Of a stretch of DNA of 64,000 bases, positions 31,369 to 40,659 are shown piece by piece. Where the stretch lies: the IMG/VR virus record IMGVR_UViG_3300040807_002082, positions 1 through 64,000 of that record; one strand, 5' to 3'. The notes beneath the pieces are model-generated. The model saw nothing but the letters and a program-made list of their open reading frames with translations, did no database searches and was not told where the DNA came from. The position numbers and the translations under genes are program-made. Each line of letters starts with the position of its first letter. The stretch's first letter is position 1. Source of the stretch: a virus.

Positions 31369-31939
31369 GGAATCTTTCCGTCTGTATGTAAATTACCTTG
31401 CTATGAAAAAGCATTTTACTACAGACGGATATGATTATCAAAAATATAACGGTAAAGTACGAGCAACATACGAAAAGTATATGACTCGGCCTGACGTTTA
31501 TTTCTTTCACAAACTGTCAAAGATGGACGATCCTCAAGGGGTTATGCTTTCTAATATGATTGTGAAACCTGATATATGGATCCGTGATATTGTTGAAGAA
31601 ACAGGAGAATCTCGTTATCTTGAGTGGCGCAAACGCATTGAGTCGTTATCATATCTTTTTAAAAATGACTTAAACAAACTCGACGATAACTATCAAGCCA
31701 ACTTTGCTGTTCATGACGGACAGCACCCACATATCATGTCGCTTTATTTGCAGCGGCAAATCAGTTTGGAGACATTGTCTATTATCGCATCGGCATCAAA
31801 AATATTTGCCTATTGGGAGAAAGAAATTGTTGACAAATTCGTTGCACGTGATATAATTAGATTATCAAAGAAGTACAGACCCTTCCTAGATATTTCAGAA
31901 AAAAAGTTTAAAGATCTGATCCGTGAACGGTTTTTCTGA
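31337..31939 (+). CDS. gp59: Replicative helicase loader gp59
   Basis: 200 residues (T4 217). All-helical, with YVNYLAMKKHF, KYNGKV, VYFFHKLSKM and PHIMSLYLQRQISLETL at positions that match gp59. It loads gp41 onto gp32-coated forks and checks polymerase. Overlaps gp33 by 32 nt. A consensus promoter lies inside its 3' end. Confidence 0.85.
   Translation: MSLISHGYATEESFRLYVNYLAMKKHFTTDGYDYQKYNGKVRATYEKYMTRPDVYFFHKLSKMDDPQGVMLSNMIVKPDIWIRDIVEETGESRYLEWRKRIESLSYLFKNDLNKLDDNYQANFAVHDGQHPHIMSLYLQRQISLETLSIIASASKIFAYWEKEIVDKFVARDIIRLSKKYRPFLDISEKKFKDLIRERFF
31830..31857 (+). promoter_or_regulatory. Intragenic consensus sigma70 promoter in gp59, for gp32
   Basis: TTGACA, 16 nt, TATAAT: both boxes perfect. 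Lies about 160 nt before the gp32 ATG. The flank AGAAATTG is shared with the promoter inside uvsX. Confidence 0.65.
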
Positions 31940-31947
31940 TATAAATA
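31940..31947 (+). promoter_or_regulatory. Late promoter box upstream of gp32
   Basis: TATAAATA overlapping the end of gp59. With the early-type promoter inside gp59, gp32 would be made both early and late. Confidence 0.55.
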
Positions 31948-32016
31948 TATGGTCGGTTAATCCGATACATATTATTGCATACTACGAAAATATAACGCTA
32001 TACAAGGAGAATACAT

Positions 32017-32943
32017 ATGGCAATGTCATTTGACGCACTTAAAAAATCTCGTTCATCTTCGCTTGACAAGTTGAACGCGCAGCTCGAAAAAGTATCACAA
32101 AAGAGCTACTCTGATCCCAACGAAGGCAAATTCTGGAAACCAACCCGCGATAAGGCAGGTAATGGTTTTGCTATTATTCGTTTCTTACCTGCATCTGAAG
32201 GTGAAGAAATGCCTTTCGTACGCATTTGGGATCACGGCTTCCAAGGTCCAACAGGATTGTGGTATATCGAGAATTCTCTTACAACCCTCAACCAGGATGA
32301 CCCGGTTTCAGAGTATAACTCTAAACTATGGAACTCAGGTATTGATTCCGACAAAGAACAAGCACGCAAACAAAAGCGCCGCTTGAAGTACGTTGCGAAT
32401 ATCCAGGTTATTAAGGATGGGGCAAATCCTGAAAATGATGGTAAGGTATTCCTTTACCAATTTGGCAAGAAAATCTTTGATAAGCTGAACGATTTGATGA
32501 ATCCTCAGTTTGAAGATGAAACGCCAGTCAACCCATTTGATCTATGGGAAGGCGCAAACTTCCGTCTAAAAATTCGCCAATTTGAAGGTTACCCAAACTA
32601 CGACAAGTCTGAGTTTGATTCTCCTTCTGCATTGTCCGATGATGATGCTGAGCTCGAACGTATTTGGAAACAGCAGCATTCGCTACAAGAATTGCTTGAT
32701 CCAAAGAACTTCAAGTCTTATGCTGAATTGAAGGCAAAGCTGTACCGTGTATTGGCAATGGATGAAGAACCATCCACGCCGACTCAGGCAACAGACGATT
32801 CCGATGATTTGGATCTCAGCTCAATGGGTAATACTCAACAAGCTGCTCCTGCACCATCGGCGCCTGCAGCACCTGCGGCAGCAATGTCAATGGATGATGA
32901 CGATGACGATCTCTCAATCTTTAAGGAACTAGCGAATGGATAA
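32017..32943 (+). CDS. gp32: Single-stranded DNA-binding protein gp32
   Basis: 308 residues (T4 301). N-terminal LAST-like basic motif (LKKSRSSSLDKL), an OB-fold core with VANIQVIKDGANPENDGKVF and YQFGKKI, WEGANFRLKI, then an acidic tail (DDDDDDLSIFKEL) for partner binding. The T4 zinc site is absent: where T4 has CPVCxY this protein has DPVSEY. AAGGAG ribosome site. Coats ssDNA for replication and recombination. Confidence 0.95.
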   Translation: MAMSFDALKKSRSSSLDKLNAQLEKVSQKSYSDPNEGKFWKPTRDKAGNGFAIIRFLPASEGEEMPFVRIWDHGFQGPTGLWYIENSLTTLNQDDPVSEYNSKLWNSGIDSDKEQARKQKRRLKYVANIQVIKDGANPENDGKVFLYQFGKKIFDKLNDLMNPQFEDETPVNPFDLWEGANFRLKIRQFEGYPNYDKSEFDSPSALSDDDAELERIWKQQHSLQELLDPKNFKSYAELKAKLYRVLAMDEEPSTPTQATDDSDDLDLSSMGNTQQAAPAPSAPAAPAAAMSMDDDDDDLSIFKELANG

Positions 32944-33262
32944 GAAGGTCTACGAAGAAGTCTTGGATTTTGACTTTGGTTTTAGTTTTATTGATGAAGA
33001 AATTCAGGAAAAAGAACAACAAGCCAATGAGCAAATCGAGGCGGAACGTAGAGCTAAAGAGGAGCTTGAAGACAAGGTAACTCAAGCCAAAGTATCGGCT
33101 GAAGAATATGAATACCGTCTTGAGCTCCTCTATAAATCCATTTCGCCATTTTTGGATAATCTTTGTAAAAACCCGGACAAGTCAACAATTTATTGGCCTG
33201 ACCGGGTCGCAAAGATTGAAGCATATAAAAGCAAGTTGCTTAGGATTGTAGAGGGGACCTAA
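32936..33262 (+). CDS. Coiled-coil protein between gp32 and uvsX
   Basis: 108 residues overlapping gp32 by 8 nt and abutting uvsX. Long Glu/Lys/Gln-rich coiled coil (residues 22-62), then a short folded tail with YWPDRVAKIEAYKSKL. Conserved position in marine T4-like phages; function unknown to me. Confidence 0.65.
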   Translation: MDKKVYEEVLDFDFGFSFIDEEIQEKEQQANEQIEAERRAKEELEDKVTQAKVSAEEYEYRLELLYKSISPFLDNLCKNPDKSTIYWPDRVAKIEAYKSKLLRIVEGT

Positions 33263-34327
33263 ATGAGTCTATTAGATAAATTAGTTAAAAACAGTACCAT
33301 CAAGATGACTGCTCCTATCACGGAGTCGAAGGTTTATGGTAAAAAGGATATGGCACCTACGCCTGTTCCGATGGTAAACGTTGCATTATCCGGTCGTGTT
33401 GACGGTGGGGTAACGCCAGGACTACTTGTACTCGCAGGTCCGTCCAAACACTTCAAGTCTGCATTCGCATTACTTATGGCGGCGGCATACATGAAGAAAA
33501 ACAAAGATGCAGTTTGTTTGTTCTATGATTCTGAATTTGGTACGCCGCAGGCATACTTTGAATCATTTGGTATTGATATGGAACGTACTGTTCATACACC
33601 GATTACCAACGTTGAAGAACTTAAGTTTGATATTGCTCAGCAGCTTGACCAAATCGACAAGAGTGATGATGTGATTATTGTTATTGACTCGGTTGGTAAC
33701 CTTGCTTCTAAAAAGGAAGTTGAGGATGCCCTTGATGGTAAATCAGTTGCTGATATGTCTCGAGCTAAAGCACTCAAATCTTTGTTCCGCATTGTAACAC
33801 CACACTTGAACCTAAAGGATATTCCGTTGATTGCGGTTAACCATACTTACCAAGAAATTGGTTTGTTTCCTAAGGCAATTGTTTCTGGTGGTACAGGCAT
33901 TTACTATTCAGCCGATGCGATTTGGATTATCGGCCGCCAACAGGATAAGGTTGGTACTGAAATCCAAGGTTATCACTTTGTTATCAACATTGAGAAATCT
34001 CGCCATGTTAAAGAGAAATCCAAAATCCCGATTTCAGTATCTTGGGATGGAGGAATGGTCAAATGGTCAGGTCTCATGGATGTTGCTGAAAAAGGTGGTT
34101 ACATTCGTAAGCCAAAGGTTGGATGGTATGAAGCTGTTAATCCAGCCACCGGCGAAATCATCTCTGAAAAACTACTTCGAGCAAAAGAAATTGTTGACAA
34201 TTCCGAGTTTTGGGATATAATGTTTAAACAAACAGATTTTGAAGATTTCATCAAAAACGCTTTCTCTGTTGGTGGCAATGCCATCTTGAAAGATGATGAA
34301 GAAGTAGCAGAGGTTGATGCCGTATAA
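33263..34327 (+). CDS. uvsX: RecA-like recombinase UvsX
   Basis: 354 residues (T4 391). Walker A AGPSKHFKSAF, catalytic Glu in FYDSEFGTPQ, Walker B VIIVIDSVGN, and the L2-type region after IAVNHTYQ. Catalyses strand exchange for recombination-dependent replication, with UvsY and gp32. Begins straight after the coiled-coil gene and couples to gp41 by TAATG. Confidence 0.96.
   Translation: MSLLDKLVKNSTIKMTAPITESKVYGKKDMAPTPVPMVNVALSGRVDGGVTPGLLVLAGPSKHFKSAFALLMAAAYMKKNKDAVCLFYDSEFGTPQAYFESFGIDMERTVHTPITNVEELKFDIAQQLDQIDKSDDVIIVIDSVGNLASKKEVEDALDGKSVADMSRAKALKSLFRIVTPHLNLKDIPLIAVNHTYQEIGLFPKAIVSGGTGIYYSADAIWIIGRQQDKVGTEIQGYHFVINIEKSRHVKEKSKIPISVSWDGGMVKWSGLMDVAEKGGYIRKPKVGWYEAVNPATGEIISEKLLRAKEIVDNSEFWDIMFKQTDFEDFIKNAFSVGGNAILKDDEEVAEVDAV
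34194..34221 (+). promoter_or_regulatory. Intragenic consensus sigma70 promoter in uvsX, for gp41
   Basis: TTGACA, 16 nt, TATAAT, 105 nt before the gp41 ATG. Same AGAAATTG flank as the gp59 promoter. Confidence 0.65.
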
Positions 34328-35745
34328 TGATTGAGAAAACAGTTTTAACTAACCTTATATTTAATGAAGATTATTATCGTCGAGTGTATCCATACATTAA
34401 GTCTGAATACTTTGATGATATTAGTCATAAGAAAATCTTTGATACTTATTCACATTATGTTGAAGAATTTAAGGAGCCTCCGTCAATTGAGGCTCTGAAA
34501 ATTTCTATTGATAAACGCAAAGATTTGAATGAAGATGCCTATAAGAATGTAATGGATCAAGTTTCCGAAATGAAACGAGATCCTGATACTAATCTTGATT
34601 GGCTGGTTAGTGAAACTGAAAAGTTCTGTCAAGACAAGGATTTGTTTAATGCTATTCGCAAAGCAATCCTTGTTATTGATGGAGAAGATAAAGAACTGGA
34701 TAAAGGTTCATTACCTGAGCTTTTATCTAATTCGCTCTCAATTAGTTTTGATACTTCTATTGGTCATGATTATCTTGAAGATTATGAAGGCCGATATGAT
34801 TTCTATCACAAGAAAGAAGAACGCCTTCCGTTTGATATTGACCTTCTAAACAAGGTCACTAAAGGCGGCTTACCACGCAAGTCAATGTCTGTGCTCCTTG
34901 CAACAACCGGCGGTGGTAAGTCGCTCGTCAAATGTCATATGGCTGCAAGCTATTTGATGCACGGTAAGAATGTTCTTTACATTACAATGGAAATGGCCGA
35001 AGAACGTATTGCTGAACGTATTGACGCCAATATGATGGATGTTACCATTGACGAATTAAAAGAACTCCCCAGAGATGTTTACGAAAAAAGAATTGGTCGT
35101 ATTCAATCAAAAACAACGGGCAAGCTTGTCGTTAAGGAATATCCAACAGGTTCGGCACACGTCGGCCATTTCCGCCATTTATTAAATGAACTACGTATGA
35201 AACGTGGTTTTACCCCTGATGTTGTCTTTATTGACTATCTAAATATTTGTGCAAGCGCTCGAGTAAAAGGTGCCGCTGCAGCTAATTCATATACACTTGT
35301 AAAATCAATTGCGGAGGAAGTTCGTGGCCTTGCTATGGAGTATAATTGCGCTGTCGTTACTAGTTCTCAGTTTAACCGCGACGGCTACGGGAACTCAGAC
35401 GTTGACCTTACTAACACTTCTGAGTCTATGGGGATCACTCATACTGCTGACTGTATCCTCGGCTTAATTACATCAGAAGATCTTGATAATCTTGGTCAAC
35501 TTATGATTAAGCAACTTAAAAATCGTTGGGGCGACTTGAGTTATTACCGTCGGTTTGTTGTCGGTATTGACCGAGCAAAAATGAAAATCTATGACCTTGA
35601 AGATTCAGCTCAGAACGGAGTTTCTCAAGACGGACCGCAGGCAGGCAAATTGCCAAAGCCTGATAACGATGCTCCGATATTTGACAAAGGTTCATTTGGT
35701 ACAAAAAGTAAGAAAGGACTGTTTTCTGCAGGAGATTTAATGTGA
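34327..35745 (+). CDS. gp41: Replicative DNA helicase gp41 (DnaB family)
   Basis: 472 residues (T4 475). Walker [11 protein letters not shown], catalytic Glu in [11 protein letters not shown], Walker [12 protein letters not shown], and a DnaB-type H4 region ([10 protein letters not shown]). Hexameric helicase that unwinds the fork and activates primase gp61. Coupled to uvsX upstream and ferredoxin downstream. Confidence 0.96.
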   Translation: MIEKTVLTNLIFNEDYYRRVYPYIKSEYFDDISHKKIFDTYSHYVEEFKEPPSIEALKISIDKRKDLNEDAYKNVMDQVSEMKRDPDTNLDWLVSETEKFCQDKDLFNAIRKAILVIDGEDKELDKGSLPELLSNSLSISFDTSIGHDYLEDYEGRYDFYHKKEERLPFDIDLLNKVTKGGLPRKSMSVLLATTGGGKSLVKCHMAASYLMHGKNVLYITMEMAEERIAERIDANMMDVTIDELKELPRDVYEKRIGRIQSKTTGKLVVKEYPTGSAHVGHFRHLLNELRMKRGFTPDVVFIDYLNICASARVKGAAAANSYTLVKSIAEEVRGLAMEYNCAVVTSSQFNRDGYGNSDVDLTNTSESMGITHTADCILGLITSEDLDNLGQLMIKQLKNRWGDLSYYRRFVVGIDRAKMKIYDLEDSAQNGVSQDGPQAGKLPKPDNDAPIFDKGSFGTKSKKGLFSAGDLM

Positions 35746-36086
35746 CGTATTTAGTTACGGACAACTGTATAAAATGTAAACATACCGATTGTGTTGCAGT
35801 TTGTCCGGTTGATTGTTTTTATGAAGGTGACGATATGCTTGTAATTGATCCAGACGAATGTATTGATTGCGGTGTGTGCGTTCCTGAATGTCCTGTTGAT
35901 GCTATCATTGCAGATGTAGATTTGCCCGAACCTGATAGATCTAAATGGATTGAAATTAATACTGTGTATAGCGACAAGTGGCGCTATAACAATATTACCG
36001 AGCAAAAAGATCCGTTACCCGATGCTGAAGATTGGGACGGAGTACCAAATAAGTATGAAGCGTTCATGGATAAGGAGATAAAATGA
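35742..36086 (+). CDS. 7Fe/8Fe ferredoxin (FdxA-like)
   Basis: 114 residues, GTG start overlapping the gp41 stop, AGGAG upstream. Two cluster motifs: [17 protein letters not shown] and [15 protein letters not shown]. The first has the long spacing typical of a [3Fe-4S]/[4Fe-4S] FdxA. A C-terminal extension follows, as in Azotobacter FdI relatives. It could donate electrons to the phage's bilin reductase, heme oxygenase or P450; that link is inference. Confidence 0.93.
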   Translation: MTYLVTDNCIKCKHTDCVAVCPVDCFYEGDDMLVIDPDECIDCGVCVPECPVDAIIADVDLPEPDRSKWIEINTVYSDKWRYNNITEQKDPLPDAEDWDGVPNKYEAFMDKEIK

Positions 36087-36322
36087 GCTACGTTGTTGTT
36101 GACGATAATTACATTCTTGAAAAAGAATCAAATCATAAGCTTTATTTCAACGAGACAAAGCACCAGCTTAACAAAATTACACGTAAGTTAAACCTTGGGG
36201 CAGGATTTCAAGGATTTACTCCACTCTTTATGTGCAGCCCTCTCAGATCAACTTTTATAAATAACTGTAAAGAAACACAGTTAGAATCAGGGTTAACATG
36301 CAAACGTTTAAGCAGCACCTAA
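36083..36322 (+). CDS. Hypothetical protein, 79 aa
   Basis: Coupled to the ferredoxin stop by ATGA. Begins [20 protein letters not shown]. Its last third overlaps a late promoter and the next gene, so the C-terminus may not matter. No family recognised. Confidence 0.45.
   Translation: MSYVVVDDNYILEKESNHKLYFNETKHQLNKITRKLNLGAGFQGFTPLFMCSPLRSTFINNCKETQLESGLTCKRLSST
36256..36263 (+). promoter_or_regulatory. Late promoter box for the 36298 operon
   Basis: TATAAATA, 35 nt upstream of the ATG of the CTS-bearing nuclease-like gene. Confidence 0.65.
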
Positions 36323-37404
36323 ATGAAGCCACTGGCGGCTATATACATTTTCCTAAATCAGATGATGAGGTTGATGCTCTCGACTTTATACCTGACGAAA
36401 AGAAAGATGCCTTAAAAGATCTTCTCAAAACAATTCAAACAAACAAGTCAGGAGTTAAAGATCCTATTGCGTTGGATGCTTCAAATCCAAACAACGTAAA
36501 GGTAATGAGAACACTTGCTCTCGACTTTGATCTTAAAGCTCTATCAACAAATTACGGGTTTAAGGTATCGGCAGGTAACGGATCCCGTGGAGGTGGTGGT
36601 TCTAAATCAAAAGGTTTTGCATTTGAAGATCAAATCATTCAAGACGTTGAAAAGTATATTGCGCAAGGTCCTGATGCTGATTTCCAATTCCCAGACATGA
36701 TGTCAGCAATGCATAATTCCTTTCTAAAGGATGCGCAATCAATTAGTGTACGATCTGACGGCGCAGCAAATACAAAACGTCCATTGCAGGTTACAGACGC
36801 TTCATTACTAATCGGCGGAAGAGATTTAAACGTTGGTCCACGAGTTACTGATGTAACTGTTACGGCTGACGGTGTTCCATATTATCTATCAGCAAAATTT
36901 GGTGGTACGGTTACTTTCTTTAACGTAGGAGTAACGAAGGTATTCCCTGCATCTGAATTTGAAGCAGGCAAATTCAAATCGCGTGAAGCACTTAGTATTT
37001 TAAAGGCATTCGGAATTGACGAGAAAGAGTTTATTAATATCTTTACGTCATACGATCCTAGAGCGGCAAAGCGCGGCGGCAAGAAAACACGCATTGACGT
37101 AACAAAGAAAATCAATAAAAGAATGCTGCAGCAAATGCTGTTAACTGGTGTTGGATACGGTTATTGGATGGTGCACCAAAAAGGCAAGAAGGTTGAGTTT
37201 TACGAAATGACTAAACGTAAAATGATGCAGTCTGCAAAAATACAAAAGGTCACAATCTTATATCCTGAACCAGGCTCTGCAAAGCGTTTGGATATTGAAG
37301 TATTAACTCCTCGTTATGAATTTAAAATAAATATTCGTAATAAGCAAGGTGGATTATATCCATCTCATATTATGGCAGACTATAAATATAGAAGTAATGA
37401 TTAA
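36298..37404 (+). CDS. CTS-bearing protein, possible PD-(D/E)xK nuclease
   Basis: 368 residues. The N-terminus [11 protein letters not shown] resembles the T4 capsid-targeting sequence of internal head proteins (MKTYQEFIAE-A), cut after LxE by prohead protease. A Gly/Ser linker (94-105) precedes a domain with FAFE (Glu110), Asp185 and LSAK (Lys200), spaced like a PD-(D/E)xK nuclease. Under a late promoter. It may be packed in the capsid and injected with DNA. The nuclease call is by motif spacing only. Confidence 0.55.
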   Translation: MQTFKQHLNEATGGYIHFPKSDDEVDALDFIPDEKKDALKDLLKTIQTNKSGVKDPIALDASNPNNVKVMRTLALDFDLKALSTNYGFKVSAGNGSRGGGGSKSKGFAFEDQIIQDVEKYIAQGPDADFQFPDMMSAMHNSFLKDAQSISVRSDGAANTKRPLQVTDASLLIGGRDLNVGPRVTDVTVTADGVPYYLSAKFGGTVTFFNVGVTKVFPASEFEAGKFKSREALSILKAFGIDEKEFINIFTSYDPRAAKRGGKKTRIDVTKKINKRMLQQMLLTGVGYGYWMVHQKGKKVEFYEMTKRKMMQSAKIQKVTILYPEPGSAKRLDIEVLTPRYEFKINIRNKQGGLYPSHIMADYKYRSND

Positions 37405-37690
37405 TTTTCGCAAATATCTTTCTGAAGGCATTAAGCTCAAATTGATTCGTGGTAAGGATCAAGATGTTTTAAAGATGTGGGATACGAAAGAAAAGAGTTG
37501 GGTAGAACTAAGAGGAAAACCAGATTTTGAGCGAAGATACGATCCAAAAGATCCATTACACAAAGCAATTGCTGCTATTGGCAAGTCGGCTAACATTTCT
37601 GATTTTGTTAATGGAGACGAGGTCAGCATTAATCCGAACCATCCAGATGGTAAAAAGGCATTACAGACAATTAAAAAGTTGATGAAATGA
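37397..37690 (+). CDS. CTS-bearing small protein
   Basis: 97 residues from ATG 37397. Begins MINFRKYLSE-G, again the F-x-x-[YHF]-[LI]-x-E pattern of a capsid-targeting sequence. The remainder is basic with HPDGKKALQTIKKLMK at the end. Sits between the nuclease-like and ligase-like genes and overlaps both by 4-8 nt. Confidence 0.6.
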   Translation: MINFRKYLSEGIKLKLIRGKDQDVLKMWDTKEKSWVELRGKPDFERRYDPKDPLHKAIAAIGKSANISDFVNGDEVSINPNHPDGKKALQTIKKLMK

Positions 37691-38916
37691 AACGATTTAA
37701 GCAATACATAGCCGAAGAAAAGAATCTTCATATGACTCACGCCGAGGACGCAATCATCGACGGCGGGGTAACTGGTACACGTAATGTAATTAACCATTTA
37801 CGTGATCTACGCGATATGCTAAAGGGTAATTCAAAATCCTCAGTAAACGTTAGTGTTAAATGGGACGGTGCTCCTGCGGTATTCTGTGGTATAGACCCAA
37901 GCGATGGTGAATTCTTTGTAGCCAAGAAAGGCATCTTTAATAAAAATCCCAAGGTATATAAAACATATGCCGATATTGATGCCGACACTAAAGGGGATTT
38001 AAATGCAAAATTGAAAGTTGCCTTGGACGAGTTTAGCAAACTTGGAATCCAAGGTGTAGTTCAGGGTGATTTTTTATATGAAAGAAGTGATATTAAAGAG
38101 GATACAATTGACGGGGAACCGCATATTACTTTCCATCCTAATACGATTGTTTACGCGGTACCTAAAAACTCAGACCTCGGTAAGGAAATACTCGGATCCA
38201 AGGTCGGAGTGGTCTGGCATACAGTATACCGAGGACCAAGCTTTGAAGAAATGTCTGCAAGTTTTGGAGAGGAGATATTACCTAATCTCAAAAAAGTAAG
38301 CTCGGTATGGCAAGTAGATGCTGTCTTTAAAGATCAGTCAGGTACAGCAACAATGACTGCTAAAGAAACCGCAAAGCTTCAAGGTATTTTATCAAAGGCA
38401 GGTAAATTATTTCGTTCTATTCCAGCACAAGTATTAAACGATATGGGCAAGAACGAAGATCTTAATATGAGAATCAATACTTATATTAATAAAAAGGTTC
38501 GTGCTGGAGAACGTGTTGGTAAGCCAACGGTATTTGTTAATGGATTGGAAAAATATCTTAACGATTATTTTGCTGCTGAAATTGCCGCAAAGAAATCAGC
38601 AAAAGGTAAAGCCAATTGGACAAAGAAACAAGACGAAGCAATGGAATTCTTTAAAAGAAATAAGAAGGCTGATATTGCTCGAGCATTTGAAATGTATAAC
38701 CTCATCGTTGACGCAAAGCATATGATTGTTCGTCAACTCGAAAAGGTCGGTGGCCTAAAAACATTATTGAAAACGGCAGACGGTTATGAAGTAACCGGGC
38801 AAGAAGGATTCGTTGCTATTGACCGTTATGGAAAGAATGCTCTTAAATTGGTAGATCGTTTACAGTTTTCTGCTGCAAACTTTTCAGATACATATATCAA
38901 AGGATGGCAACGATAA
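37687..38916 (+). CDS. CTS-bearing nucleotidyltransferase/ligase-like protein
   Basis: 409 residues. N-terminus MKRFKQYIAE-E is a capsid-targeting-like sequence. The rest shows the covalent nucleotidyltransferase motifs in order: motif I KWDG (Lys58-Gly61, Lys would be adenylated), motif III-like VQGDFLY (125-131), motif IV EGFVAI (373-378) and motif V ALKLV (385-389). A helical insertion of about 200 residues separates III from IV. This fits an RNA/DNA ligase-type enzyme, though no family is named with certainty. If packaged, it could seal or modify nucleic acid right after injection. Confidence 0.65.
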   Translation: MKRFKQYIAEEKNLHMTHAEDAIIDGGVTGTRNVINHLRDLRDMLKGNSKSSVNVSVKWDGAPAVFCGIDPSDGEFFVAKKGIFNKNPKVYKTYADIDADTKGDLNAKLKVALDEFSKLGIQGVVQGDFLYERSDIKEDTIDGEPHITFHPNTIVYAVPKNSDLGKEILGSKVGVVWHTVYRGPSFEEMSASFGEEILPNLKKVSSVWQVDAVFKDQSGTATMTAKETAKLQGILSKAGKLFRSIPAQVLNDMGKNEDLNMRINTYINKKVRAGERVGKPTVFVNGLEKYLNDYFAAEIAAKKSAKGKANWTKKQDEAMEFFKRNKKADIARAFEMYNLIVDAKHMIVRQLEKVGGLKTLLKTADGYEVTGQEGFVAIDRYGKNALKLVDRLQFSAANFSDTYIKGWQR

Positions 38917-39194
38917 TGGCTTGGGTAGTAGTACCGGGATCAAACGGTGTATGGGAATACGATAACGCGCCTACACTGGAAACATTAGCTCCTGGCGCAA
39001 AAGTACATCCTGACGACCAATATTACCGCGAGGCTAACGGCACGGTAACTGCTGGAATTAGATCATTTACTCCTTCGGGCGGTAATACACAAGAAACATA
39101 CGTCAAATGTCGTAAAGTTGGAAATGACTATCCAACTAGAACAGTTGGCCCTTGGGGCGAACTAAATAAAAACTATTACGACGAGAGGATTTAA
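38916..39194 (+). CDS. Probable small virion protein, 92 aa
   Basis: TAATG coupling with the ligase-like gene. Begins MAWVVVPGSNGVWEYDNAPT; beta-rich, many Gly and Tyr. Immediately upstream of the large structural protein gene. No family recognised; virion role inferred from position. Confidence 0.6.
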   Translation: MAWVVVPGSNGVWEYDNAPTLETLAPGAKVHPDDQYYREANGTVTAGIRSFTPSGGNTQETYVKCRKVGNDYPTRTVGPWGELNKNYYDERI

Positions 39195-39197
39195 TAA

Positions 39198-40505
39198 ATG
39201 GCACAGTTTAATACCAGCACAGGCGAACTACTAAACAACAATAAAACACTTTACGAAGTTGTTATGACATCTGGGCAGGCAGGCCCTTCCACATATGTTC
39301 CTGCTGGTAATCTAAACTCTGGTTCGGACGCATTTGGTAGAACCAGAATTTCGCAACCACTAACACTGTTTGATAGTTCACATAGATATGCTGATAACGA
39401 TTTGTGGGCAGAGGGTACTACTGGAACTGCAAGTAGCACATTTAACTCAAATGCTGGTTTGGTTGAACTTGATGTTGGCAGTGCAAGTGGTGATGAGATC
39501 ATTCGTGAAACAACAAAGGTTTTCGCATATCAACCAGGCAAATCATTGTTGATTATGAATACATTTGCTTTTGATGCACCCAAAACAAACCTAAGACAAC
39601 GTGTGGGGTATTTTGGCACAGATAATGGTATTTACTTAGAACAAGATGGAACTGATGTTAATATTGTTGAAAGAAGTCTTGTCACTGGTTCTGTAACCGA
39701 AACTAGAATTGCACAATCTAATTGGAATGTTGATACAATGGATGGAACTGGACGTTCCAACTTAACACTAGACTTAACTAAAGCACAAATCCTTTGGATG
39801 GATTTGGAATGGTTAGGACTTGGTAGTGTAAGAGTAGGATTCGTTATCAATGGACAATTTGTTTGTTGTCATATCTTCCATCACGCAAATTTGGTTGACT
39901 CAACGTATATCACAACTGCATCTCTTCCTCTAAGACAAGAGATTACGAATACTGGATTAACCTCTGGTGCGAGTCAAGCGAAACAAGTTTGTGCTACTGT
40001 TATATCTGAGGGTGGTTATGAACTAAGAGGTAGACAACACGCAGTTGGAACTCCAATTACAGCCGCATATGAAATGGCATCTGCTGGAACATATTATCCT
40101 ATAGTCTCATTGAGATTGAAGTCTGCTAGACTAGATGCTATTGTTATTCTTACAGCAGTATCAATGTTGGGAGTTGGTAATGGAGTGAACTTCTCTTGGA
40201 GAATTGTTGCTGGTGGAAATGTTACTACTGCATCTTGGACTAGTGCTGGAACAAATTCATCTGTTGAATATACAACATCTGGAACAGCACATGATGGTGG
40301 TGGTAGAGTTCTTGCACAAGGTTACTTGAACTCATCTAATCAAGGTTCGCCATCAATGGATATTCTCAAAGAAGCGTTGTTCAAATTTCAGTTAGAAAGA
40401 GACACATTCACATCAACAGCAGAACCTATAACATTCTTGGTTGCTCCAGGCACTGCCGATGAAGATGTATTTGCATCAATGGATTGGGAAGAGATTACTC
40501 GCTGA
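39198..40505 (+). CDS. Large beta-rich virion structural protein
   Basis: 435 residues, mostly beta strand with Ser/Thr/Gly-rich repeats and few charged residues. DAFGRTRISQPLTLFDSSHR near the N-terminus is a segment I recall from uncharacterised structural proteins in many marine phages. Possibly a fibre, decoration or receptor-binding component. Its Arg codons are mostly AGA, unlike neighbours, which matches the phage tRNA-Arg(TCT) and suggests recent exchange. Confidence 0.7.
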   Translation: MAQFNTSTGELLNNNKTLYEVVMTSGQAGPSTYVPAGNLNSGSDAFGRTRISQPLTLFDSSHRYADNDLWAEGTTGTASSTFNSNAGLVELDVGSASGDEIIRETTKVFAYQPGKSLLIMNTFAFDAPKTNLRQRVGYFGTDNGIYLEQDGTDVNIVERSLVTGSVTETRIAQSNWNVDTMDGTGRSNLTLDLTKAQILWMDLEWLGLGSVRVGFVINGQFVCCHIFHHANLVDSTYITTASLPLRQEITNTGLTSGASQAKQVCATVISEGGYELRGRQHAVGTPITAAYEMASAGTYYPIVSLRLKSARLDAIVILTAVSMLGVGNGVNFSWRIVAGGNVTTASWTSAGTNSSVEYTTSGTAHDGGGRVLAQGYLNSSNQGSPSMDILKEALFKFQLERDTFTSTAEPITFLVAPGTADEDVFASMDWEEITR

Positions 40506-40659
40506 CATAATGTCACTGTTGCATTATAAGCAATCCGGCTATATCAAATTGGTAAGGCTTATTTACCTATTTTCCTAATAAATATGATTGTAAAAGGGTT
40601 AATCTTTAGAATAGACTAAAGACCGGATCACATACATACATATACATTAGGAGAGTAAA

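Noticed and set aside
37381-37388. TATAAATA before the 37397 gene
   Set aside because: It lies inside the end of the nuclease-like gene and only 9 nt from the next ATG, leaving almost no leader; likely chance or leaderless, so not called a promoter.
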